Shown: positions 51,911 through 61,800 of the stretch, one piece after another
How positions within the stretch are numbered: position 1 is the stretch's first letter
Layout of the letters: each line of letters opens with the position of its first letter
From: JAGVSV01 sp050952845
GTDB lineage: Bacteria; Bacillota; Clostridia; Christensenellales; Aristaeellaceae
Reading direction: 5' to 3'
Assembly: GCA_050952845.1 (NCBI GenBank)
Contig: JBMNLP010000001.1
Span: forward strand, 124,001-188,000
Length of the DNA stretch: 64,000 nucleotides
Translations under genes and position numbers: made by a program
The notes under the pieces: model-generated
What the model was told of the DNA's origin: nothing
The model's input: only the letters and a program-made list of their open reading frames with translations
Databases searched by the model: none

Positions 51911-52873
51911 TTGACCAATAAAACCCTGGTGTCCATCAGCCGGCTGGTGCTGCTGTTCGGGCTGGCGATGGTGGTGTTTCTGTGGGTGCTGCGGCCTGTT
52001 GCGGGCATCATTTCCCTGGTGGCGGTGCTGCTGGCGTACAACCTGGCCATCACGCTGTCGCCCAGGCTGCACGGGGCGCTGGCCGAAAACAAGGAGCGGC
52101 GCAAAAAGATGCTGCAAAGCCTGATGCACACCAAGAAGGACAAAACCGTGACCACCGGGCCGGCGTCCTTCATGCCCACGCATTACCTGGTGTCCTCCTC
52201 GCTGGACCCGCCCATCTGCCGCCTGGTGGACAAGGAGAGCTTTGTCGTGGGCCGCGACGCGGGGTGCGACCTGCGCATCGCCGGCGACGGCTCGGTCAGC
52301 GGCCAGCACTGCCGCATCACCTACGGCGCCCACAGCCGCCAATACTACGTGGAGGACCTGCGCAGCTCCCTGGGCACCTTTGTGGGCACCAAGCGCCTGG
52401 AGGCCAACGCGCCCGAAAAGCTGATGGACGAGGCGGAGATTTTTATCAGCAGCCTGCGCTTCACCTTTACCCGCACGCCGTTGGTCGGCGCGTCCGGCCA
52501 GGGCGCGTACGGCGGCGGCGCGGGCATGGCCGGCCAGGTGGTGGACGGCTTCACCCGCCCGGAACAGGCCGGCATGATGCTGACGCTGTCCGTCAGCCAC
52601 GGCGACGCCACGCACACCCGCACCGCGGTGGTGAGCAGCGGGTACACCATTGGCCGCTCCGCCCAGTGCGCGCTGGTGTTGTCGGATGACCCCTATGTGG
52701 GCAGGCGGCATGCCATGCTGTCCGTGCAGGACGGCCAGGTCAGCGTGCAGGATTTGAACGCCCAGAACGGCACCTATGTCGGCGAGACGCGCATCCCCCC
52801 GGGGCAAACCGTGCCCCTGGCCAACGGCGACATGCTGCGCGTCGGCCGTCACTATATACAGGTGAACTATTGA
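51911..52873 (+). CDS. Membrane-anchored double-FHA protein
   Basis: This 320-residue protein uses TTG at 51911, with GGGGAGG seven bases ahead. Two N-terminal membrane helices (LVLLFGLAMVVFLWVL and IISLVAVLLAYNLAI) are followed by a basic stretch. FHA domain 1 (VVGRDAGCDLRIAG, VSGQHCRITY, SLGTFVG) spans about 105-190 and FHA domain 2 (TIGRSAQCALVLSD, VGRRHAMLSV, NGTYVGETR) about 235-318. Both keep the Gly-Arg and Ser/Arg-His phosphothreonine-reading residues, although domain 1 has GQH. It is probably a scaffold for phosphorylated partners. The gene follows the VWA-FHA gene by 28 bases. Confidence 0.8.
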   Translation: MTNKTLVSISRLVLLFGLAMVVFLWVLRPVAGIISLVAVLLAYNLAITLSPRLHGALAENKERRKKMLQSLMHTKKDKTVTTGPASFMPTHYLVSSSLDPPICRLVDKESFVVGRDAGCDLRIAGDGSVSGQHCRITYGAHSRQYYVEDLRSSLGTFVGTKRLEANAPEKLMDEAEIFISSLRFTFTRTPLVGASGQGAYGGGAGMAGQVVDGFTRPEQAGMMLTLSVSHGDATHTRTAVVSSGYTIGRSAQCALVLSDDPYVGRRHAMLSVQDGQVSVQDLNAQNGTYVGETRIPPGQTVPLANGDMLRVGRHYIQVNY

Positions 52874-52998
52874 CCCATCAGCACGAGCGAAGAAGGAGGG
52901 ACCGGCCAGGCAGATAGATGATACAGTGACCCAACCGGCGCAACGGTCGCGCAGGTAAATAACAAAATGACACGAATGAATTTAGCAAGGAGAACAAC

Positions 52999-55900
52999 AT
53001 GAAGAGAACCAAATGGCAACTGATGCTCATGGTCGTGGTGTTGATGATGGCATCGATCATCCATGTGTGGGCGGCTCCCCCACAATCAGTAAAGAAGCCA
53101 ACGCTGACGGTAAAATCAAATGCTCTTGTCTATGATGGCACTTCTCAAGAAGGCATAACGGTTACACATAACGATCCCAATACAAGTGCATACGTTATCT
53201 CGGGAATCGAGGCAACGAACGCTGGCACACATATCGCCAAAGCAACACTGCAGCAACCTGGCTATGTATGGGAAGGAGGTAGCGGCACAGATATAGATGA
53301 TGTAACGCAAGAATGGAGCATTGCTCCAGCGCCATTGCCGGATTTAAAGCCAATTGCTGATCAATTCTGGACTGGCAATGCACTAAAACCTTTTAATGGC
53401 TTTAATGTTGGGGCAGGTGGCGTAACGCCCGGGAATGATGACTTTACATTGGCATACACTGACAATGTCAAGCCTGATGATAGTCCTGTCACAGTAACAG
53501 CCAAACCTGCAAACAACAACTTTACAGGCGAAAGCAGCACTACATTTAACATCTTGAGAAAGCCTGTTGCGAGGCCAACGGTAACAGCAACTGATCGTAT
53601 TTATAATGGCAGTGAACAAATCGGTGTAACGATTGAAGGAGGCGTTGCAGGATCGTACACGATCTCAGGAACGCTAAAAGCAACAAATGCGAACCCCCCA
53701 GGCGAACAGTATACTGCCACAGTAACTTTGAATGATTATTATGCATGGGATAGTGGCGACCCAGCCGAGGTATTGACAGAGCCCTGGACAATTGCTTCAG
53801 CGCCATTGCCGGCTTTAAATACAATTGATGATCAATTCTGGACTGGCAGTGCACTAAAACCTTTTAATGGCTTTAATGTTGGGGCAGATGGCGTAACGCC
53901 CGGTAAGGATGACTATACATTGGCATACACTGACAATGTCAAGCCTGATGATAGTCCTGTCACAGTAACAGCCAAACCCGCAAACAACAACTTTACAGGC
54001 GAAAGCAGCACTACATTTAACATCTTGAGACAGCCTGTTGCGAGGCCAACGGTAACAGCAACTGATCATATTTATAATGGCAGTGAACAAATCGGTGTAA
54101 CGATTGAAGGAGGCGTTGCAGGATCGTACGCGACCTCAGGGACGCTAAAAGCAACAGATGCGAACCCCCCAGGCGAACCGTATACTGCCACAGTAACGCT
54201 GAATGATTATTATGAGTGGGAGAATGAGCAGGGAAATACCGCTTTAGCGCCGATAACAAAAACTTGGAACATCGCCAAGGCGAACATTCCGATACCAAAC
54301 GCGATAGATGATCAAACATACAATCTTGGCAACGCGGTCAAACCTGCGGTTTCTTTTCCCGCATCTCCACCTGTTGCATCGACAGACTATGCCCTATCCT
54401 ATAACGACAACACGGGTGTCACTGACAAGGCCAAAGTAACTGTTACGGCTACAGTTGGCAGCAAAAACTATCAGGGCAGCGCCGAGCAGACATTTAAGAT
54501 TGTCCCAATCAAAGTTGATCGGCCTGTTGCCATTACGCCTTCACCTGAATACACAGGCAAAGAGTTGCAAGGCGTGAAGGAGGGCGCAGGGTATAAGCTG
54601 ACCGGTCACACGGGAACAGAGGTAGGCGAATATGAAGCGACTGCGAAACTGGACTATGGTTACGTATGGGCAACCGGCGATCCTGAAGCCGATGTCAAGA
54701 TCACCTGGCATATTGTAGCCCAAAACCTGCCGGACATCGCGCCGCTGGATGACGTGCCTTTCAACGGCACGGCGCACGAGCCCGGTGTGGAGATGAAGAA
54801 CCCGGTAACCAACGCCGACCTGGTGAAGGATACGGACTACACCCTGGCATATGAGAACAACACCAATGCAGGCCAGGCGACCGTCACCGTCACAGGGATC
54901 GGCAACTACGCCGGCGATGTCGTAAAAGTCCACTTCAACATCACCCCCATCGCGCTGCCCCAGCCCGAAGCGGTGGCGGACCAGGTGTATACCAGCGAAG
55001 CCATCACGCCGGCCCCCGTGCTGAAGGATGACGCCACGGGCACCTTGGAGGCGGGCAGGGACTACACCGTGGCATACAGCGACAACACGGCGGTGGGCAA
55101 AGCCCTCATCACCGTGACAGGCAAGGGCAACTACCAGGCGGAAAGCGTTGTCACCGTGGGCTTCAACATCGTGCCCGCGGCCCTGACGGAAATTGCCGAG
55201 ATCAAGCCCCTTGCGTTCACAGGCGAGGCGCTGACGCCCCCCGTCACCATGGTGTACGGCAAGGACAATCCCCTCGTTGCGGACAGGGACTATACCCTGG
55301 CCTACGAGAACAACGTCCACGCGGGCACCGCGACGGTGACGGCCACCGGCCGGGGCAACTACACCGGCGTCCAGAAGCGGGAGTTCCGCATTGTCCCCAT
55401 TGTGCTGCCGGCCATTGCCGACCTGGATGCCGTGCCCTTCATCGGCCAGGCATACGAGCCCGATGTGACAATGGTGAACCCTGTCACCGAACAGCCCCTC
55501 GTTAAGGACACGGACTATACCTTGGCATATGAAGACAACATCAACGCCGGCACGGCCACCATCACCGTGCGGGGCATCAACGACTACGCGGGCAGCATCA
55601 AAACCCATCCCTTCACCATCACGCCCATCCCGCTGCCGGACATCGAGGCGATTGAGGTGCAGGCGTACACCGCGGCGGTGATCGAGCCCCCCATCGTGAT
55701 GGCGGACGATTTCACCGACGGGCCCCTCGTCAAGGACAGGGACTTCACCGTTGCCTACCGGAACAACACCGACGGCGCGATGATCAAGAGCGCTGTGGCC
55801 GCCAAGCCCATCGCCACCGTGACAGGCATTAACAACTACGCAGGCGACACGAAGACCATCGAGTTTGTCATTGAGGACCAGAAGGCCCCCGTGTTCAACC

Positions 55901-57486
55901 GCGAAGGCGCCAAGGACCGCGGCGCAACGCTGCTGATCACCGTCGAGGACGATTGGGGCCTGGCCGGCGTGAAGGTACTGCTGAACGGTACGCCCATCAT
56001 CGAGGAGAACTTCGCCGGCATCCAACAGCGCACATACGAGTACGAGTACGACATCACCTACCAGCTGCCGGGCAACTACCAGGTGTTCGCGACAGATCTG
56101 TACGGCTACACCGTGAACCTGTTCAACGAAAGCGGCAAAGAGGAAGAAACCGAAACAGCCTACCAGTATTTCGCCGACAGCGACAAGGACGGCCTGTCCG
56201 ACTCCTATGAGCTGATGATCGGCACCGACCCCAAGAACGCTGACAGCGACGGCGACGGCCTGACCGACGGCGACGAAGTGCTGCGGCACCGCACCAACCC
56301 GCTTTCCCAGGACACTGACGGCGACGGCCTGTCCGACACCGAGGAGCAGCTGATCCTGGCAGCCCGCGGCTTCAGCCCGCTGGCTTACGACAGCGACAAG
56401 GACGGCATTTCCGACACCGTGGCAGCCAGCGTGATGGACCTCTACCCCGTGTGGGAGTACAACTCCACCCTGGCGGCTGAGCTGCTGCTCAGGCCCAACC
56501 GCGCCGGGCTGAAGCCCGCGATGGACGCGCCGCAGGTGAGCCAGGCCCTGGAAGACATGGTCACCTACAACGTGTTGGCCGGCCTCACCAACCCCTACAC
56601 CGCCGATGTGGACAAGGGCAGGGTGAAGTTCAGCCCGGTATCCGGCGAAGGCCGCGATATCCGCACCAACATCGGCTCTACCGAAACGCTGATGGTCAGC
56701 CTGAACCCGCAGGGCAAACAGCTGGGCATCTACCGCCAGATGCTGGTGGTATACGACAAGAACGAATCCGGCGCGACCGTTCCCGCTCAGGTGCTGGACC
56801 TGGAGCGCCTGCTGAATGCTGACGGCACCCCGGCGCTCACCTACGGCGAAGAGGCCAAAAAGGGCAAGGATGCCCTGGTGGTGATGGCTGATGCCAACGG
56901 CATGCTGCTGCTGGCAGGCAGCTGGAACGCAGCCGAACAGAAAACAACAGCCGACCTGATCCTCATCGACGTGGCGAAGCTGCAGGCTTACCGGATCCCC
57001 GGCAGCACCGGCGCGACGCGCTTTGACGTGGCGCCCGACGCAAGCAAAGCGGCGTACATGCTGGGCGGCAAGGTGTATGTGATCGACCTGGCCAGCACCA
57101 ACATCAAGGTGTTGGAAAACAAGGCCACCCTGCTGGACTTCACCGATAAGGGCGAGCTGATCATCAACCTCAGCGGCAGCAAGGCCACCCTGGTGGACCT
57201 GGAAGGCAACGAAACCAGCGTGGACTTTGCCGGCGTCGTGAACGTCAGCCAGCCCACCAACAACTACAGAAACGTGATCCTGGTGAAGGACGGCGCGCAG
57301 ATCGCCTTCTCCTTCGCGGCCAGTGTGAACATCCGCACCACCGGCCAGGTATGGATGCGTGCGCAGATCGCCGCCCCCAACGTGGAAGCGGCAGTGCCTG
57401 CCTTCAACGCAGAGCGCCTGCATGACATGCAGGAAGGCCGCGGCCTGAAGATCAACCGCATGCAGCTGAAGGACCTGATTCCCTAA
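52999..57486 (+). CDS. Large secreted protein with MBG/Ig-like repeats and calcium-binding repeats
   Basis: This 1495-residue protein has a signal peptide MKRTKWQLMLMVVVLMMASI ending near VWA. Residues about 30-955 are tandem beta-rich modules: early ones share VARPTVTATDRIYNGSEQIG and later ones share DTDYTLAYENN..AGTATVTVTG, resembling MBG/Ig-like surface repeats. Near 1056-1130 are calcium-binding DxDxDG loops (DSDKDGLSD, DSDGDGLTDGDE, DTDGDGLSDTEE). The C-terminal 350 residues look propeller-like, with no anchor. Bases up to about 54720 are AT-rich; the rest is GC-rich. A 471-bp in-frame tandem duplication lies in the first part. It is probably a cell-surface or matrix protein. Confidence 0.7.
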   Translation: MKRTKWQLMLMVVVLMMASIIHVWAAPPQSVKKPTLTVKSNALVYDGTSQEGITVTHNDPNTSAYVISGIEATNAGTHIAKATLQQPGYVWEGGSGTDIDDVTQEWSIAPAPLPDLKPIADQFWTGNALKPFNGFNVGAGGVTPGNDDFTLAYTDNVKPDDSPVTVTAKPANNNFTGESSTTFNILRKPVARPTVTATDRIYNGSEQIGVTIEGGVAGSYTISGTLKATNANPPGEQYTATVTLNDYYAWDSGDPAEVLTEPWTIASAPLPALNTIDDQFWTGSALKPFNGFNVGADGVTPGKDDYTLAYTDNVKPDDSPVTVTAKPANNNFTGESSTTFNILRQPVARPTVTATDHIYNGSEQIGVTIEGGVAGSYATSGTLKATDANPPGEPYTATVTLNDYYEWENEQGNTALAPITKTWNIAKANIPIPNAIDDQTYNLGNAVKPAVSFPASPPVASTDYALSYNDNTGVTDKAKVTVTATVGSKNYQGSAEQTFKIVPIKVDRPVAITPSPEYTGKELQGVKEGAGYKLTGHTGTEVGEYEATAKLDYGYVWATGDPEADVKITWHIVAQNLPDIAPLDDVPFNGTAHEPGVEMKNPVTNADLVKDTDYTLAYENNTNAGQATVTVTGIGNYAGDVVKVHFNITPIALPQPEAVADQVYTSEAITPAPVLKDDATGTLEAGRDYTVAYSDNTAVGKALITVTGKGNYQAESVVTVGFNIVPAALTEIAEIKPLAFTGEALTPPVTMVYGKDNPLVADRDYTLAYENNVHAGTATVTATGRGNYTGVQKREFRIVPIVLPAIADLDAVPFIGQAYEPDVTMVNPVTEQPLVKDTDYTLAYEDNINAGTATITVRGINDYAGSIKTHPFTITPIPLPDIEAIEVQAYTAAVIEPPIVMADDFTDGPLVKDRDFTVAYRNNTDGAMIKSAVAAKPIATVTGINNYAGDTKTIEFVIEDQKAPVFNREGAKDRGATLLITVEDDWGLAGVKVLLNGTPIIEENFAGIQQRTYEYEYDITYQLPGNYQVFATDLYGYTVNLFNESGKEEETETAYQYFADSDKDGLSDSYELMIGTDPKNADSDGDGLTDGDEVLRHRTNPLSQDTDGDGLSDTEEQLILAARGFSPLAYDSDKDGISDTVAASVMDLYPVWEYNSTLAAELLLRPNRAGLKPAMDAPQVSQALEDMVTYNVLAGLTNPYTADVDKGRVKFSPVSGEGRDIRTNIGSTETLMVSLNPQGKQLGIYRQMLVVYDKNESGATVPAQVLDLERLLNADGTPALTYGEEAKKGKDALVVMADANGMLLLAGSWNAAEQKTTADLILIDVAKLQAYRIPGSTGATRFDVAPDASKAAYMLGGKVYVIDLASTNIKVLENKATLLDFTDKGELIINLSGSKATLVDLEGNETSVDFAGVVNVSQPTNNYRNVILVKDGAQIAFSFAASVNIRTTGQVWMRAQIAAPNVEAAVPAFNAERLHDMQEGRGLKINRMQLKDLIP
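53350..54240 (+). repeat. 471-bp in-frame tandem duplication inside the surface protein gene
   Basis: Sequence from about 53350 recurs from about 53821 with an exact offset of 471 bases (157 codons). For example, the same CACTAAAACCTTTTAATGG begins at 53381 and 53852. Only scattered substitutions separate the copies, so the duplication is recent or maintained by conversion. Confidence 0.8.
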
Positions 57487-57508
57487 CCGGCCCTGCCGAC
57501 TGATTGCG

Positions 57509-57539
57509 CAGCCGGCCCATCCCCAAGATGGGCCGGCTG
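57509..57539 (+). terminator. Strong hairpin after the surface protein gene
   Basis: A perfect 13-bp stem CAGCCGGCCCATC / GATGGGCCGGCTG with a 5-base loop. There is no U-tract, so it may be a weak terminator or an mRNA-stabilising structure. Imperfect repeats of CAGTAA follow at about 57550-57600. Confidence 0.5.
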
Positions 57540-57645
57540 TCCCCAATAGGGGCAGTGGTCAGTAAACAACAGCGAGCAGTAACCAGTGAGCAGTAAGCAG
57601 ATCATCGTGTAATCAGCAGAGAACGACCGCGGAAAGAACGACGAA

Positions 57646-58845
57646 TTGAACGCTTCGCTTTGTTACAGTTGCATGAAAAAGGTCGCGCTGGCCGATGCCA
57701 GCGCCTGCCCCTATTGCCGGGAGCCGCTGCCCTATAAAACCCGCGGCAACCTCGACCTGGAGCCGGGCACCTTGCTGCAGGACCGCTATGTGATCGGCCG
57801 GTTGCTGGGGCGGGGCGGCTTTGGCGCCACCTACATCGCCTTTGACAACGCTTCGCAGGAGCGGTGCGCCGTCAAGGAGTATTTTCCCAACCAGATGGTG
57901 ACCCGCAGCCCGGACAGCGCCGACGTAACCCTGCTGAAGCCCAGGGAGTTTGAGTTTTACAAGCAGAGGTTTTTCGCCGAAGCCAACCAGCTGCGCAACC
58001 TGAGCCATGTGGAGGGCCTGGTGCGGCTGTACGACGTGTTCACAGCCAACCAAACCGCTTATTTTGTCATGGAGTACCTGCCGGGCACCAACCTGAAGGC
58101 CTACCTGCGGCAGCACCAGGACGGCCTGCCCCACAGGAACGCCATCGACATCCTGACCCAGCTGCTGAACATCCTGTCGTCCGTGCACTCCAGCGGGGTG
58201 CTGCACCGCGACATCAGCCTGGACAACATCCTGCTGATGGATGACGGGCGCGTCAAGCTGATCGACTTCGGCTCGGCGCGCAACGCCGTTCAGTCCGGCA
58301 TGACGACGTTTGTCAAGGGCGTGTATACGGCGCCCGAGCAGGCCCAGGGCATGACCCAGGATAAGTATACCGACCTGTACGCCGTGGGCGTGGTGATGTT
58401 TGAGCTGTTCATGGGGCGCACCCCTAAGGTGCAGGACGGCAACCTCGAGCCCATGTGCAGCGACGAGAAAAGCCCCTTGTACCAGGTGAACCGGGTGTAC
58501 ATGAAGGCCACTCGCACCCAGCCCGCCCAGCGCTATCAGCTGGCGCAGGATATGCTGTCGGCTGTGCAGGCCATCGAGCCCATCGACAACAAGACCCTCC
58601 GAAAAACCCGGCAGAAAAAGCAGAAGGGCGGGTCCTGGCGGCGGGCAAAGGCGCCGAAGAAAAAAGCCCGCGCTGACGTGAACACCTATAAAGGCAGGGC
58701 GAAGCGCCGGCACGTCAACACGGGCATCAGCCGGGTGCGGAAAAAGAAGGAACGCAGCACCGCCTCCAACAAGCTGCTGGCGGCGATATTGGTGTTGCTG
58801 TCGGTGCTGTTTCTGGCGCTGTTTATACTGATCGTGCTGTCCTGA
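57646..58845 (+). CDS. Zinc-ribbon Ser/Thr protein kinase with C-terminal membrane helix
   Basis: This 399-residue protein uses a TTG start. An N-terminal zinc ribbon CYSC...CPYC is followed by a kinase domain (residues about 48-300) with LLGRGGFGATYIA, catalytic Lys in CAVKEYF, HRDISLDN, DFGSAR and APEQ, so all catalytic elements are present. A very basic region (about 320-370) and a membrane helix (LLAAILVLLSVLFLALFILI) close the protein. Nothing extends outside beyond the helix. It probably phosphorylates targets read by the FHA proteins upstream (inference). Confidence 0.85.
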   Translation: MNASLCYSCMKKVALADASACPYCREPLPYKTRGNLDLEPGTLLQDRYVIGRLLGRGGFGATYIAFDNASQERCAVKEYFPNQMVTRSPDSADVTLLKPREFEFYKQRFFAEANQLRNLSHVEGLVRLYDVFTANQTAYFVMEYLPGTNLKAYLRQHQDGLPHRNAIDILTQLLNILSSVHSSGVLHRDISLDNILLMDDGRVKLIDFGSARNAVQSGMTTFVKGVYTAPEQAQGMTQDKYTDLYAVGVVMFELFMGRTPKVQDGNLEPMCSDEKSPLYQVNRVYMKATRTQPAQRYQLAQDMLSAVQAIEPIDNKTLRKTRQKKQKGGSWRRAKAPKKKARADVNTYKGRAKRRHVNTGISRVRKKKERSTASNKLLAAILVLLSVLFLALFILIVLS

Positions 58846-58888
58846 CGGGCAGGCGTACTATGATTCTTAAGAAAGGGGGGAATACTTG

Positions 58889-61800
58889 GTGAGCGACACG
58901 CGGCATCTGTGTTATTCGTGTATGCGCCAGGTATCTCCCCAGGCAACGGTATGCCCGCATTGCCGCAGCGCCATACCGTATGTGGAAACTAACTCGCGGC
59001 TGCTGCAGCCGGGCGTCACCCTGCGGCAGGGCCGGTATACCGTTGGGCGCTGCATCGGCGCGGGCGGTTTTGGCGCCACCTACATTGCCATCGACAACAA
59101 GCACTATGGCCAGCGCGTGGCGATCAAGGAGTTCCTGTCGGTCAGCGTATGCGCCCGTCAGGTGAACTCGTCCAATGTGCTGCCCAACCCCGGCCAGGAG
59201 GACCTGTTCCGGGAGTTTTTAGAGAAGTTTTTTGAAGAGGCCAAGCGCCTGCAATCGCTGACGCTGGTGCCCGGCGTCGTGAAATGCACGGAGCATTTCA
59301 GCGAGAACGGCACCGGCTACTTCGTGATGGAGTACCTGGAAGGCTCCACCCTGAAGGACTACCTGAAGCGCCAGGGCAGGCCGTTCTCCATGCGGGACGC
59401 GCTGTACATGGTCCAGCGCACGCTGGATATCCTCCACGGCGTGCACGAGCGCAACATCCTGCACAGGGACGTGGCGGCGGACAACCTCTTCCGCCGCAAC
59501 TCGGGCGAACTCGTGCTGATCGATTTCGGCTCGGCCCGTTCGGATGCCGCCAACACCTCCCACACCAAATTTTTAAAGGGCAACTACACGCCGCCTGAGC
59601 AGCAGAGCGGCATGCCGGAAAACGCCTATACCGACGTGTACTCTACCGGGGTGCTGCTATTTGTGCTGCTCAACGGGCGTGAACCGCAAAAGCTGAACGG
59701 CGTGCTGGAACCCCTGCCCCGGCAGTTTCCCAAGGCGCTGCAGGACATCTATGCCAAAGCGACCCGGCACAACCCCGCCGAACGGTATCAGACGGCTTAC
59801 GAGATGCGGCTGGATATCACAGCCCTGCTCGAAAGCGGTGACGCCGCGGCGGCGGCAGAGACCGGGCCCGATGGGAAAACAGGCGGCGGCGCCCGCAAAG
59901 CGGTGTGGGCGCTGTTGATCGGCATCTTTGTGCTGCTGGGCGTGGTGCTGGCGGTGCTGTTCGGCAGCGGCGTCGTGTCCAAGAAAACCTATCCCATTGT
60001 GGTGCAGTATGCCATGCAGGACGGCTTGCTGCTGTACGAGGAAACGTTTGATTTGCCCAGGGGAGAGCAAACCGTCCGGGCGAATGCCAACCTGTCCCAG
60101 GCGGCGGGCATGCGGCTGATAGGCGATGGCGACCTGACGTTCACCGTGCTGAACGACGGGGAAACCGAGCCTGAGCAGCTGGTGTTTTATTATGAAGAGC
60201 TGGCGACGCCCACGCCCCCCCCGACGCCGACCCCCACGCCTACGCCGTCGCCCACGCCTACGGCGACCCCTACGCCTACCTCAACGCCGTCGCCCACGCC
60301 TACGATGACGCCGCCCCCCACCCCGACGCCGTCGCCCACGCCTACAGTGACGCCGACCCCCACGCCTACGCCGTCGCCGACCCCCACATCGACGGCAACG
60401 CCGACGCCTACGCCGTCACCTACGCCTACAGTGACGCCTACACCTACGCTTTCACCAACCCCGACAGCTACGTCTACGGATACCTCGACGCCGTTGCCGA
60501 CCCCCACATCGACGGCAACGCCAACGTCATCACCTACGCCTACGCCGTCGCCTACGCCAACACCAACGTCATCACCTACGCCTACGGTGACGCCTACCCC
60601 CACCCCGACGCCATCACCCACACCTACACCTACACCTACGCCGACGCCTACACCTACACCCACACCTACACCTACGCCGACGCCGACGCCGTCGCCCACG
60701 CCGACGCAGGCCCCCACCATGGTGCCGGCCGGTGCGTTCATTGCCGGCATGGACCTCAGCAAGCCGGGCGAGCTGTACATCGTATCCGGCAAGGTGGCAA
60801 CCCGGGTGGACGCCGCTGTGGCGGACGTGTTCCCGGCAACCCTGTATGTGGAAGCCGAGATGGACCATGTGCATCAGCTTGTGCTGGAGCATGTGGCGTC
60901 CGGCGAACGGATTTTGCTGAACCAGCCGTGGGAAGAGGTTGGCGGCGTTCTGCACAGGACCTCGCTGTACCTGTCGCCCGGTGAATACCGCGTGCTGGCC
61001 AACCTGATTGATTTCACCAACGCCGACGGCTCCCCGGTGGACCTGTATGCCAATGAGGGCGCGGCGGTGGCGATGGACGCGGGCTCGAATGAAGCGCAGT
61101 TTGCATTCAGCATCACCAAGGTGGATGCCGGCCCGCACGTTGTCAATGCCGGCGAAGAGATATGGGTGTCCTGGGAAGGGACGCCGCTGCTGTTCACCCC
61201 GCTTGCCCTGAACAACATCACCGATGTGTCCGCCGACGAGAACGGCATGCTGGTGACCGTGGGCGGGGTGGGCGAGGCATCGCTGACGTTCAGCGACGGC
61301 ATCGCCCGGCACGAGGTGCTGTTCCGGGTGGACAGCCTGCCCTTCCGCACGCGGGAGGAGGCATACACCCTGGCAGCCGGCGAACGGGTGCTGGTTGCGT
61401 TTGAAACCATGGACGGGCAGCCCCTGCAGGCATCGGCCATGAAGCTGAATATACCTGACGAGCTGCTGGGCGTTTACACGGACGACGGCTTGATGGTGGG
61501 GTCCAGCACGCCGGGCGCCTATGTGCTGACGGCGGACTATGCCGGCAGCCATGTGGAGGTTGCCGTCACCGTGGAGGACCGTTTCATCTCCATGCCGATG
61601 ATGCCGCTCAGCCTCAATGTGGGGCAGAGCATGGTTGTCCCGCTGTCAACCTACAGCGGCGGTTTCGACAGCGTCACCGTGAAAATGAAGGACGGAAGCG
61701 AAGCCATTGTGGCAGCCACCGTGGGCTCGGACGGCTTAACCGTGACCGGCCTGGCGCGCGGCAATGCCGAGATGACCGTTGCCTGCATGGGCGTGGGCGT

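Noticed and set aside
54541..57546. 1001-codon minus-strand frame opposite the surface protein gene
   Set aside because: Low-complexity GC-driven shadow (HHGD, RHGV runs) opposite a gene with signal peptide, repeats and calcium loops on the plus strand.
60190..60792. Minus-strand frame rich in GVGVGVG opposite the Pro-Thr tract
   Set aside because: It is an antisense reading of the microsatellite; the plus-strand kinase frame is clearly the gene.
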